A stretch of DNA of 64,000 nt from the NCBI GenBank assembly GCA_030248215.1, contig JASANG010000229.1, positions 45,045 to 109,044 on the forward strand, written 5' to 3'. Source of the DNA: Enoplolaimus lenunculus. Its lineage: Eukaryota; Nematoda; Enoplea; Enoplida; Thoracostomopsidae. The notes beneath the pieces were generated by a model. It searched no databases, was not told the origin of the DNA, and worked only from the letters and a program-made list of their open reading frames with translations. Positions 11,001-21,727 of this stretch are shown one piece after another. The position numbers and the translations under genes were made by a program. How positions within the stretch are numbered: position 1 is the first letter of the stretch; the number at the start of each line of letters is the position of its first letter.

Positions 11001-13564
11001 TGGGCCCCAACTTTGTGGCAGAAATTCTAGAAACCGGCGACAAGCTCACACATAAATAAAGACAATCCGGTTGGTCAAGAAATTTGTTTGAATTCATGTA
11101 GCGACGATCCTGATTGCAACATTTCGGCTGATATCGACCGAGCAGACTCCGCATGCTCTATTGAGCTCAATGTGCAAAACATGGCACCAATGCAACCACA
11201 TCCGGAATCGCCTGCAGGGGCTATTAGCGATAGCGCTACCAATGTTGAACATAATTTTTGTGTAGACGGCGGAAATCGTTTCAAAGTTTTGTTACGCCCG
11301 CATCCGCAGGCGCACACGCTGCTCAAAATGCCCTCAAACGTATGAAGAAAGTGAGTCCTCACTTAAACCCGTCGCCGTTCAAGTCAGATCAAGAGGAATC
11401 ACGAAGTAGTGTAACACCAAAAAAACAAGCTGGCAAGCGCGATGTTTGTCGACAATGCGGAGTTGATTACAGAGAAGATAGGTCTGGAAATTTCTGGGTA
11501 CAATGTGGAGACTGCCTTACATGGGAGCATGAAACCTGCGGTGGGGAAAAACTCGGAGTCATTTTTATTGCAAGACTTGTGTGCCAAAAATAATGGAATA
11601 TATGCGCGCTGATTATTAAGTACTGTTGCACGTTGCATAGCTTACCACGCGATTTTCCTAAATTTTTTGCTTTAAAATCAAAGTAATAATTTTTGCCTTG
11701 GTTTTCGGCAAAAAACAAAATATGTTGTTAGTTTGTTTGTTAGAAATCGTATGGTGCAGTCCATGTTACAGTTGTTGCTATTCGTCATAATTGTTTTGTA
11801 AAAGTGTTCAAAGAAAAATGGGTTCTGGTTCTCTATTCCGTTGCTATACGGCATTATATATTATATATACGTAAGCAAAACGAGAGCTGTCGATACAGGG
11901 CAGACTGTCGGTTTCAGGCTATCCGGGTGTCGGTGTTATGGAAGTGTCATAGCACACTTTGAATATATGCCCCTTGAAACTGTCGTTATAAGGAAAGTTT
12001 ACTATATTTCGTGCAAGTTGCAGCTGCGAGTTCTTGCACGTGTAAATGGGGCTTTAGATATAAAACACGTTAACATCGTTGCCTTACAAATCCGATTTTT
12101 TGAAAACGTTTAAAGAGTTGTATTTTTACCAAAATTTTGTTTGATCCCTTTTGAAAACGTTTAAAGAGTTGTATTTTTACCAAAATTTTGTTTGATCCCT
12201 TTTGAAAACGTTTAAAGAGTTGTATTTTTACCAAAATTTTGTTTTATCCCTTTTGAAAACGTTTAAAGAGTTGTATTTTTACCAAAATTTTGTTTGATCC
12301 CTTTTGAAAACGTTTAAAGAGTTGTATTTTTACCAAAATTTTGTTTGATCCCTTTTGAAAACGTTTAAAGAGTTGTATTTTTACCAAAATTTTGTTTGAT
12401 CCCTTTTGAAAACGTTTAAAGAGTTGTATTTTTACCAAAATTTTGTTTGATCCCTTTTGAAAACGTTTAAAGAGTTGTATTTTTACCAAAATTTTGTTTG
12501 ATCCCTTTTGAAAACGTTTAAAGAGTTGTATTTTTACCAAAATTTTGTTTGATCCCCATTGAAAACGTTTAAAGAGTTGTATTTTTACCAAAATTTTCTT
12601 TGATCCCTTTTGAAAACGTTTAAAAAGTTGTATTTTTACCAAAATTTTGTTTGATCCCTTTTGAAAACGTTTAAAGAGTTGTATTTTTACCAAAATTTTG
12701 TTTGTTCCCTTTTGAAAACGATTAAAGAGTTGTATTTTTACCAAAATTTTGTTTGATCCCTTTTGAAAACGTTTAAAGAGTTGTATTTTTACCAAAATTT
12801 TGTTTGATCCCATTTTTACACCTCATTTACCCTCCGTTGAATGCGCCGCGCCGCGTCGTCTCGCGTTAATTGCCTCGGTCGAGAAGGTCTCGTTTCTAAT
12901 TGGCCGGATATTGAGTCGACACCAACAGAGTCGCGCGATTCGTCGTCCAAATACTTATAACCACCAAGTCGTTCGCTTTGTATAAAAGTATTGAACTGAC
13001 CTGAAACTACGATTTAAGCGTTACAAACTTGATTTTTCAATCGATTTTTTGTAACTGATGTTTGATTTAGTAATTTTTCAGACAATAACGATGAAGCTGA
13101 ACCTACTATGCGAAGTAGTCGTATTCTCAGCTGTATGTGGCACCTATCGCTATCACGGTTATCAAGCATTAGAATTGTATAACAGCTTAGAATATTAAAA
13201 GTATCCATAAAAACTTGATCAAATATACAAGGAATGTGCCAAGTTGCGATAAGGGGCAAACACATTTAACAATACAACTTAAAATCTAAATACATTCTGC
13301 AACAAGCGCTCAGCAGTAGAAACGTCATGTCGATTTTCGCTAATTTGATCATTATCCGTTTCCGTTTGTGCCATTGCTTTTACTATCACATCCTGAAAGA
13401 CACAACACTGACTTGGATGCATGCAAGCGAGCATTTTCAACCGGTCAGAATGCTTCTGCTGGCGTGATTTGATTTGTTGAATTGATTGTTGAAATTCGGC
13501 TTCTGATTGGTCAGACAGTTTCCATTCAGGATTGTCATAGCTGGCGGACGGAAGCGCTTTGTAT
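7928..13564 (-). CDS. Unidentified protein, 3' part (three exons, minus strand)
   Basis: I do not recognise the family. Three minus-strand blocks have coding composition and splice sites. Exon 13564-13294 follows TTGCAG and ends AAT|GTATTT. Exon 10632-about 10488 follows TTTAG in matching phase 0. Terminal exon 8079-7928 follows TTTACAG and ends in TGA. Together they give about 190 residues, rich in Gln, Glu, Lys and Arg and probably helical or coiled coil. Readable pieces are NPEWKLSDQSEAEFQQSI in the first, RSWLSEQPFKRRQLNPLK in the second, and NEITVAKLEQFRVCNRKL near the C-terminus. The donor of the middle exon is uncertain: A|GTAGAA at 10488 keeps phase, A|GTGGGT at 10497 also fits, and another exon could lie between. 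The 5' exons are not found; the first listed exon starts with one base of a split codon. Confidence 0.55.
9410..9572. mobile_element. TTAGGC-MITE (CATGTATAGAACAGGG termini)
   Basis: Inverted ends are GGCCCATGCATAGAACAGGG and its complement at 9553-9572. Flanks GCATAGTT (9402-9409) and GTATAGTT (9573-9580) agree at 7 of 8 positions. The interior has CCTAAG repeats (complement of TTAGGC). It lies in an intron of the unknown minus-strand gene. Confidence 0.85.
10488..10632 (-). CDS. Unknown gene, internal exon
   Basis: Acceptor CAGTTTAG|GTA and frame VRSWLSEQPFKRRQ, continuing with QLQSIIDKRKEDFIDVSG. Phase 0 at the start matches the end of the upstream exon. The donor choice (10488 or 10497) is inferred from phase. 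Confidence 0.5.
11079..11593 (+). pseudogene. Transposase C-terminal relic with PHD-like zinc finger
   Basis: One frame is open to about 11280 (acidic, Ser and Pro rich). After a frameshift near 11282-11290 the next frame continues to KRDVCRQCGVDYRE, then a Trp, CGDC, W-x-H and a final Cys. This C-x2-C...W-x2-C-x2-C-x2-W-x-H-x3-C pattern resembles the C-terminal finger of pogo/Tigger/jerky-type DDE transposases. No DDE core is visible upstream. A PHD fragment from a host gene is an alternative. Confidence 0.5.
12098..12811. repeat. 51-bp minisatellite, about 14 units
   Basis: Near-identical 51-bp units containing GAAAACGTTTAAAGAGTTG and TTTTTACCAAAATTTTG. The period is 17 codons, so one minus-strand frame stays open for 189 residues (repeat GSNKILVKIQLFKRFQK). 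The few differences between units are single-base, indicating recent expansion. It lies in the intron at 10633-13293. Confidence 0.95.
13294..13564 (-). CDS. Unknown gene, internal exon (5'-most found)
   Basis: Acceptor TTGCAG, split codon, then 90 codons starting YKALPSASYDNPEWKLSD. Donor AAT|GTATTT. Rich in Gln, Ser and charged residues; contains HPSQCCVFQD. Confidence 0.6.
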
Positions 13565-14457
13565 CTGCAATAAAATTTATTTTTTTGAAAATACCAAGAA
13601 GTTAATTATTAATTTTTGTATAAGTTTACACTCCCAAAATTAAATTTAATGCTTAGGCTTAGAGTTGAACTCAAGCTTTTGGTTTAGAGAACGGTTTACG
13701 TAGGTTTAGGCTTGGCATTAAACGTCAGGTAAACCTTTGGAATACTAAGCCTATAAGACGAAGGCTATCAAGCGTGGCCCTAAGCTTTAGTGCTAAGCGC
13801 GTCGCCAAGGGCGGTTTCAGCTTTCAAACTCCTTTTGCCATTTTTGTACTAAGGTTTTTAGACACCGTTTCAGCAGTTTGCAACGCAAGAACTCCCTTCG
13901 AAATTTTTGTAGAACGTAACCATCAGTTTCTGAAATCCTGGCTACGCCCATGCCTAAGCCGGTAGGAGCAAAGTGTGCAATAGCCGTTTACTTTTCTGAG
14001 TCAATTATATCATAATTTACAATAGCATTATTTGCTCATGAGCTTAGCTTAATCTTGGGTTTAGCTTAGACTTTTGGCTAAATGTGCCCCAGAATACTTC
14101 CGTTTGAAAATCTAATATTTTAGAAATCAATTATTTATGATTTCGAATCGGTCGCTGCTTCCCATATAGCATTAAACGAACCAGTTGTAGAGTTATGCCT
14201 AAGCCTAACATAATCACGAAGAATTAGACGTGCAGACAGACATGTTTTGGGTCGAAAAATTACATTTATAGTCACTGAAAATGGCAAAGTGTTACTTTAT
14301 CTGAAAACATTTCCACACAGTTGAGAACTAGCGAATTAGTTAGCGAAATTTAAAACAAGCAATAAAACTGGTTCAATTTTTTTGGACCCAAACAAAATAG
14401 CTAACTTGTACTCCAATGCTTTAGTGTAATTAATATTGCAATTCTGTCCAGTTGTAC

Positions 14458-14665
14458 GGCCAATGTAATAAACAGGGGCGAAACAGTATTATAAGCATAT
14501 TCCTAAGCCTAAGCCTAAGCCCAAGGTTAAGCGTAAGAATGAGCATACTCCTAAACTTAAGCCTAAGGCTGAACCTAAGCCAGGCAAAAAATTAGTATAT
14601 ACCTTTAAGCTTACGCTTTTCTAGTCCCACAGAAACACGTTCCGACCCTGATCTTGACAAAAGCC
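14458..14665. mobile_element. TTAGGC-MITE, perfect 8-bp TSD
   Basis: Diverged ends (GGCCAATGTAATAAACAGGG and CCCTGATCTTGACAAAAGCC). Identical AGTTGTAC flanks lie at 14450-14457 and 14666-14673. The interior is CCTAAG-rich. Confidence 0.85.
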
Positions 14666-14990
14666 AGTTGTACCAAGTTGTGTTTAACACTTGGCACATA
14701 TTTTAGTATACGAACCAGATACAAAATTATACCTGGACCCCGCTGAATTGTCCTCACCACTTGACATAGCAGACAACTGTTTTCTGAATTTTTTACCTTT
14801 TTTTCTAAATTATTTTAGGCGTAACACTGTTATGGTTCTGAAAGAAATATTAAAGATACAGATCACGATAGAAGTGGATGACCGTAAAATACTTTGTTCT
14901 GAATCGGCCTTTACCCCACGAGACACTAGCATTTTTCCACGAGTCCTATTCATACATTTGTTAAACTAAAGTGCTGAGGAACTTTTAGCA

Positions 14991-15073
14991 ATGCCAGCAA
15001 CTACGCGCAAGCAGGAGCGCATTATAACCACGCCGAGTCCTGAGGTCGACTTGTCTCGCTGGCCTCAAAAGCG
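14991..15073 (+). CDS. Candidate first coding exon of the DEG/ENaC gene
   Basis: An ATG opens a GC-richer frame, MPATTRKQERIITTPSP then VDLSRWPQK, reaching a CG|GTTTAA donor that leaves two bases. The exon at 21324 needs exactly two bases, and the join would read ...QKR-KRLNS. Cytoplasmic, basic and Thr-rich composition suits a channel N-terminus. Evidence is phase and composition only; the donor is weak and the intron would be 6.2 kb. It could be a transposon scrap. Confidence 0.25.
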
Positions 15074-15802
15074 GTTTAATAAAAACCTGAGTGAGAAATA
15101 TTTTTCTGAAATTTTTTATATTTAAACCAGTCGACACAAATCTTCAGGACGCGGCCTAAACTTGCCTCCAACGCGATTGAGCCTTCCTTTGAGGTTTACC
15201 CGATAGCAGCGCCCGTCATATGGTTACGCGTATAGCTGGGTGCAGAACGTGAAAAAACGGCGCAGAAGGTCGAAAAAATAAAAAATATTCAAAGTCGAAG
15301 CCAGTAAACATTAAACGACAATTTAAAAATTAGAAAAAATTCTTCAACGGCATATTTGCGACAGGTTTGGCTTTTTCACTTTCACATATTTTAATTGTGA
15401 AATAAATCTCTATTATTCGTCAACGTTGCTAAATGTTTCAGCAAAGAAGAATTTAACAAATAGTTCCGTTTCTGGCAAAAATCGATGTCCGTTTCCGTTT
15501 CCGTTGCTGTTATAGAAATACTGCCATATCTGTTATTTTTGTGCTCAAAGTATAGGTAGTTATAAATATCGCATATAACTAGCAATTTTTCATCATAAAT
15601 ATACTGCAATTGTTTGATATGAAATAAAATACGAAATTTATCTAAAATATTTAAAATTTCGGTGCATCTGCTATTTTTTCGTTAATGTTTTGAGAAAGCC
15701 CGGCGAATAGTTGCATGCCTCAATTGTGTTAGCAAAAAACATATCTGAAACTTTTATACTTCAATATCCGTTTTCAGTTCCCGTTTACGCTATTTTGATT
15801 GC

Positions 15803-16733
15803 GGCACATGTTACTGTAAAGGCCATCCCAATTTCCCTGGACACAAATATACCCGGAGTGCACACTTGCGCTTCTGTTTACATATGCACAGGCAGATATA
15901 TTTACGTAGGATACATCCCATCTGTCCCATCTGCCCATCTGTCCCAACTGTCCCATCTGTCCCAACTGTCCAAACTGTCCCATTTGTCCCATTTGTCCAA
16001 ACTGTCCCATCTGTCCCAACTGTCCCATTTGTCCCATCTGTCCCGTTTGTCCCATCTGTCCCGTTTGTCCCAACTGTCCCATCTGTCGCATCTGTCCCAA
16101 CTATCCCAACTGTCCCATCTGTCCCATCTGTCCCATCTGTCCCAACTGTCCCAACTGTTCCATTTGTCCCATCTGTCCCGTTTGTCCCAACTGTCCCAAG
16201 TGTCCCATTTGTTCCGTTTGTCCCAACTGTCCCATCTGTCCCGAGTGTCCCATCTGTCCCAACTGTCCCATCTGTCCCAAGTGTCCTATCTGTCCCAACT
16301 GTCCCATCTGTCCCATTTGTCCCATCTGTCCCGTTTGTCCCAACTGTCCCAAGTGTCCCATTTGTTCCGTTTGTCCCAACTGTCCCATCTGTCCCGAGTG
16401 TCCCATCTGTCCCAACTGTCCCAAGTGTCCCATCTGTCCCATCTGTCCCAACTGTCTCATCTGTCCCATCTGTCCCAACTGTCCCAACCGTCCCAACTGT
16501 CCCAACCGTCCCAAGTGTCCCAACTGTCCCATCTGTCTCATCTGTCCCATCTGTCCCGTTTGTCCCAACTGTCCCAGCTGTCCCACTGTCTCATTTGTCC
16601 CAACTGTCCCGCTGTCCCAATTATATTTTTTGAATATACTCCTGGTACATTGCTGTCCCGGGAAAATGGAACGGGTACTCCTGGTACATTTCTGACCCGG
16701 GAAAATGGAACGGCCTTTAAAGTAACATTGGCC
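15803..16733. mobile_element. Nested hAT-like MITE carrying a minisatellite, perfect TSD
   Basis: Begins GGCACATGTTACTGTAAAGG and ends CCTTTAAAGTAACATTGGCC. Identical TTGATTGC flanks lie at 15795-15802 and 16734-16741. The termini belong to the same family as the TTAGGC-MITEs at 4129 and 33613, but the interior is a TGTCCC array instead. Confidence 0.88.
15916..16620. repeat. 9-bp TGTCCC(N)3 minisatellite
   Basis: Roughly 700 bp of TGTCCCATC, TGTCCCAAC, TGTCCCATT, TGTCCCGTT and TGTCCCAAG units. The 9-bp period keeps several frames open on both strands: Ser-His-Leu / Ser-Gln-Leu, Val-Pro-Ser / Val-Pro-Thr, and Met-Gly-Gln / Leu-Gly-Gln repeats. These frames are repeat artefacts, not genes. 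Confidence 0.95.
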
Positions 16734-16790
16734 TTGATTGCTATCTATCCGTTTCTGTTTAGGTTATTTTTACTATCCTTTTACACCCTG

Positions 16791-18532
16791 ATGTAAAGTA
16801 TTTTTAATGTATTTAAATTTTACACCCTGATCTAACGTATATATTCTTAATCTTAATGTTTTTATATTTTAGGCACTAGTTTTCTTAATTTTCAGCCCAA
16901 CGTTTCGCACATGTTCAGTTCGGTTTGCGCAAGTGTCACACATTAAAACTTTAATTAAAATTGTCAGTGTAAGCTTCAAATTTGTGTGTTTTATTTTAAT
17001 GACCTGTTCCGGTGTCGTTATATAACGTAGTTTGTAGCGGAGTGAGCCAAAAAAGTCGGCGTCGGCATGTTTAGTGACTTTTATGACGTTGTTTGCTTCG
17101 AAAATATATAGAAAATAATGGTCGTTTTCTGTCAAAATAAATAAATACAAATGTTAACTTTAAACGACTATGCGCTTTTGTATGCAAATCCGCAATATCA
17201 TGCTTGCACCAGGTAAGCATGGAGATGGGCGGCGACGGACCCTAAAACTTTTGGACTGAAGCCAGAAACGCAGTGCTGTCAATGCCCATAACCCACATCT
17301 CTAAATAATATCTGTAGTGTATGCATGATATTAATATTGCGTTTTAAAAAATGATAAAATAGTTCTCATTGCACATCCATACACTCGTTGTTTTTCTCAC
17401 GTTTTCACCAGCAGTTAAATCTGAGTTTATTAGTTTGCTTTTGCCCAAGTAGAATCAGTTTTATGCCAATCGGTTAATGATATATCATTTAGCTATACAT
17501 AGTTTTATACATCCACACTGCAAAAAATGGTGATTCAAATTGACTTTCTGTAAAATAGGTTTTTCCTGACTACACATAAACCGAGTCAAAATTCGACTCC
17601 GCCTGAGTCAAATTCCACTCAATTTGACTCTGGCGGTGTCAAACTTTGACTCAATTTGTGCAGTCAGCAAAAACCTATTTCGGAGAGAGTCCATTTGCTC
17701 TCACCATTTTTTGCAGTGCTGCATAAGCACGTCCTTAATTAACCAGTTGCTAAACAGTAAAGGACAAAACGCTTTTGTTGTTTAAAATGTCTGCAAGACA
17801 CTAGCTTATATCTTAAACATTTCCATTATTACCCCTGAAATTCTGCGGCATTGTTCAATTTTTATTTTGGGAATTTCAAGCCAGTGGTCTACTAAAAGCA
17901 GATTCGACTATAACGTTGCCAAAAAATCGCGAATTTCATCCAATAGGTACATCATTTTGTAGTTGTGAAAGCAATTTGGTTTGTTTGTTCATATGTCACG
18001 ATCGTTTGTGCATTCGCTAGACATCATAAAATAATGATTTTAAAATTTTTTCAATTGTCCATTGACAAATTTTAAACAATTTCAGTTAGGATTCATGCAC
18101 TGCGAAATGCAATTAATATCAGTGGCTGATGCGTTATTTTGCGCTGGAAAAGGATACTTTTTGAGTTTCAAATATTACTACTTTTAATGCAGGGTATAAA
18201 AGCGTGTCATTGTAATTATATTTCCATATTTTAAAGAATATCAAATTTTGCCGAATTCGCACAATTTTCTCAAACGGTGTTGTGTTTTATACTCACCGCG
18301 TCTGAGCTATTTGAATGAAAACACATTGTGAGCGCTTATGATTTAGCATTTTATATAGCAAAATTTTGAGCACGACAAGGCTGATAGACTAGATCCCACA
18401 GTTCATTCTACTGAATCAGCCAATGACGTATACATACTATGTGTCATCAAAGCTTCTAAACTCCGGTTTTAAATCTGCGTTGTCAACGCAAAATCTTTTT
18501 TCTACCACGTGAAGTTTCACAATAGTAAATAC
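16791..18532. other. Intergenic, one MITE
   Basis: Apart from the element at 17516-17718, nothing coding or structural was seen. Confidence 0.45.
17516..17718. mobile_element. MITE with CACTGCAAAAAATGGTGA termini
   Basis: A 203-bp element with near-perfect inverted ends (CACTGCAAAAAATGGTGA and TCACCATTTTTTGCAGTG). Further inward, ATAGGTTTTT and AAAAACCTAT, and repeated GAGTCAAA motifs in both orientations, make almost the whole element a foldback. No convincing target duplication. Confidence 0.8.
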
Positions 18533-19308
18533 TTATTGAGCGAAGCTCGGAGTTTCGCGAAGCGTTTTATGTTTTGTACTTGGGGGGGTCGAAAGGTGGA
18601 TGTCCGTCCGTCCGTCTGTCCGTCTGTCCGTCCGAAAAGAATCTCAGGAACAGCTGAACCGATTTTGATAAACTTTTTTTGTTTGAAAGCCAATTATCCT
18701 GGGGTGTTAACTTCGCATTGTGGTTTTAAAATTTTAAGCCGTTTATTAGCTACAGGCTAATTTGCATAATTAATTAAGCCTAAATTAGGTCTTTCCACAA
18801 TATTTCACTAATTATTACAGTTGGAAGCAATCTAATTTTAGCATTAAAGGGTTATTGGGTGCGAGGAATCCGCGTAGACTGTTTACAAATCTCCAAAGCC
18901 GATAATTGAGCAGTTAGCTAATAGATAATTTGCATATTAGCATATTTTATAACCTAAATTAGGACTTTTTTTACAATATTTCACTAATTTTTAAAGTTAA
19001 AAGCAATATAATTTCAGCACTAAAGGGTTTTTAGGTGCGACGAATTTGAATAAATAGTTTACAAACCTCCAAAACCGATAATTGATTAGTTAGCTAATAG
19101 CTAATTTGCATATTAGCTTAATTGACAAGACAAAATTAGGACTTTTTAAATCATTCCAAAAATTATTAGGGTGGCTGAAGGGTTTTTGGGTGCGAGGAAT
19201 CTGATGAAATTGCTTACAAACCTCCAAAACCGACAAATGAATAGTTAGCTAACAACTAATTTGCATATTACCTTAATTGCTTACGTGTGTTCGAGCTTCG
19301 CTCAATAA
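18533..19308. mobile_element. TIR element (TTATTGAGCGAAGCTCG) with internal diverged tandem repeats
   Basis: Perfect 17-bp inverted ends TTATTGAGCGAAGCTCG at 18533-18549 and 19292-19308. Near the left end is a GTCC-rich tract (18599-18634). The rest consists of about three diverged tandem units, each holding TTAGCTAATAGCTAATTTGC-like and AAACCTCCAAAACCGA-like segments and spaced about 150-180 bp. No coding capacity. Confidence 0.8.
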
Positions 19309-19606
19309 ATGTAGTCCCACTACGACTGGTTATAATATACGGGAGCCAGATAAAAGCCTCGATACCAGCCGAATATGCTCGGGTCAGGAACCCCAATGGT
19401 TGTGCTGAATACAAGAATAGATCAGACATTATTATGTTTTGAATCATTCATAGTATGCACACCTAAAATTCTGGAATTTAATAAATAAATTTATTTTATC
19501 TGTTTCAAGCAGAGATTTTGTTGTAACATGATCTGCATGTTATATATATGTACGTATGTATATATATGTATATATATCTACCTGTATATATATACCATAT
19601 ACATAT

Positions 19607-20029
19607 CAGGGCGTAAACGGGTAGTAAAAAAACGGAAACGGATAGTAAAAATAACGGAAACGGAAAGCAATTAAAATAACGGAAACGAAAACACAAAACG
19701 GATATTGATGTATAAAAGTTTCAACAATGTATTATTTTTCTGCCAACACAATTGAGGCATGCAAATATTCACCGGCTATTGTACAATTTTAAACAAAAAA
19801 TGGCGGACGCACCGAAATTTTTGCGACTTTCGATGAATTTCATATTTTTTATTTTCAATTCATATACAACAATTGCAGCGTATTTCTAATAAAAACTCGG
19901 GAGTTGTACGAGATTTTTAACTAATTTTGAGATTAAGAACAACAGAATTTCCAGTATTTACTATAGCAGAAACGACAACAGACACCGGTTTTTATTGGGA
20001 ACGGATACGGGTACCTGGTTACATTTTGT
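19607..20029 (+). mobile_element. hAT-type MITE copy (CAGGGCGTAAAC)
   Basis: Starts CAGGGCGTAAACGGGTAGT and contains repeated GGAAACGG and GCATGCAAATATTCACCGGC shared with 2053-2369. The right end is degraded (GTTACATTTTG). No clean target duplication. Confidence 0.65.
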
Positions 20030-20240
20030 CATATATAATATATTATATATACATATATGTATATATAATTTTGGTTCAGATAGAATACGGCAAAGAACGA
20101 TCTTGCAGACAGGCAAATTGCTTCCGCAAGTTTTTTAAACTGAAAAACAACCACCACAGTGAACATGAAAGATCAAAGTCAATATGATGGAAAAAAGTAA
20201 GCCGTAACAACAGGTCCCTGTAGTCCCATTCCAACATGTT

Positions 20241-20640
20241 AATGCGTCATCCACTTTATCGTGTGCCCGCTGTGTGGAAATTTGCAACGCCAATTTCCAA
20301 CTACGGTTTTTAAAAATCATAGTAGTCGGAAACTGGGAAACTCAAACTTGCGCGTGTGGTAAATTGAGTTATTTTAAAAACCGTATATGGAAATTGATTA
20401 AGTATTTAGATTTCAATTTCCCACTACGGGTTTTTCAGATTAATACGGCAGTGGGAAATTGAATCTCAATTTTAAGAAAATTGGAAAATTGAGAAGACAG
20501 AATTGGTTCAAAACGGAAATTGAAAAGTGCCGATCAGGGCAGGGGAAAATGGACGACCAAAATTGAGTTCCAATTTCCCTCTTGACATAAAAAAATATGA
20601 CGGCAGTGGGAAATTGGACTTTCAGCAAAATCGGAAGTGC
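20241..20640. repeat. Dispersed repeat, copy 1
   Basis: Shares CGTCATCC...TTATCGTGTG...CGC-GTGTGGA and recurrent GGAAATTGA / TCAATTTCC motifs with 46553-46722. Repeated AATTTCCCAC and GTGGGAAATT suggest an internal foldback. Confidence 0.5.
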
Positions 20641-21323
20641 GTGCGGTAGGTTTGACCTCTGTTGACCTTAATACAGAAAACGGATGCTCTGGAAAATTAA
20701 TGGAAATGCATGCGGATGCGAATTGTCTACAGTTACTAGCGAGGCCAAAATTTCGTTTCAAAAGGGTTGTGTAAATTGGCCCAATTAGACATCGATACTG
20801 GCTACTTTAACAAGTGTCATTACTCACAAATTCCATTTTTGTTTTCAAATATATCATTGAAAGTTTTAATTTAACCTCTGTTGATTTCCTACTTATAAAA
20901 CATTTCAGCGTTTCGGGTCTCACACATACGACCACATTTGGCCAACTGAACGTTAGCCAGGATTCTGGTTTAACGAGAGCCACGTCAATTACTTTACGTA
21001 TATATGGCATGCTTTTGGTTTTTTGCCAGCATTTAGCTATTTGACAGAAACAAATTTGCCCAAGCGATTAGAGATGCAGCTTTATGTATAGATGAGTGCC
21101 GTAACAGTAGTATGAGCATAATCTTAAACCTACACGTAAGCTTAAGCTTCAACGTAAGGATAACGATAGAATAAAGTCTCGGCCTAAGCCTAAGTCTAAG
21201 AAAAAATTGGCCTAAAGTTTAAGCTTACTCTTGTAGTCTGGCAGAAACCGGAAAGCCCCTTAAACCGTCACTTTAATAAATGTACGCGAAAGCGTACACA
21301 TGAGCCTATTCTTCTTACTTCAG

Positions 21324-21727
21324 AAAGCGTCTCAATAGTGTTCTGCTACCAGATTTAAGCGATTCAGACGATAGCGATCGTCGCTACTATGAACGAGCAC
21401 TAAGCCACGCCCGAGCCTATTGTGGAGAATCAACAATCCACGGCGTACACCAAATTGTTTCGCCTTCAGTCAACCGTAGTCAAAGTGCATTTTATGCATT
21501 AATATTTTTTGGTGCATTTTTTGCCGCATGGTATGGTGTTTATCAAATTATCGATCAGTATCGTTCGTTGCCAGTCGCGACTAGCTATGTCATCGAAAGT
21601 GCTCATGAGCTCAATTTGCCTGACGTCACCGTTTGCCCGTTTAGTCGATTTGATACACGAAAATTGTCCAAGTTTAATGTGTCGAGTGAATTAGTTACGT
21701 ACATGGAGCATGCGTTTTTTGTCTCAG
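21324..21727 (+). CDS. DEG/ENaC exon A: N-terminus, HG motif, TM1
   Basis: Acceptor ACTTCAG|A, donor TCAG|GTACGT. 134 codons in one frame. Acidic stretch DLSDSDDSD, STIHGVHQI, TM1 around ALIFFGAFFAAWYGVYQI, then PVATSY and VTVCPFSRFD. Confidence 0.93.

Larger units (their letters stand above)
15470..16790 (-). mobile_element. hAT-type MITE (CAGGGTGTAAAC family), interrupted by another MITE
   Basis: Reverse-orientation copy of the element at 2053. Its terminus reads TTTACACCCTG at 16780-16790. The interior shares GCATGCCTCAATTGTGTT and TTCAATATCCGTTTT with the copy at 19607. The far end near 15470 is diverged or truncated. It is split by the insertion at 15803-16733. Confidence 0.7.

Noticed and set aside
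12098-12811. CRISPR array
   Set aside because: Units are directly contiguous with no unique spacers, and the sequence is eukaryotic.
12244-12813. 189-residue minus-strand open frame
   Set aside because: It is the reading of a 51-bp minisatellite; the period is a multiple of three, so openness is automatic.
15711-16796. 361-residue plus-strand frame and two other long frames over the same region
   Set aside because: All are readings of the 9-bp TGTCCC minisatellite inside a nested MITE, with no start context or domain.
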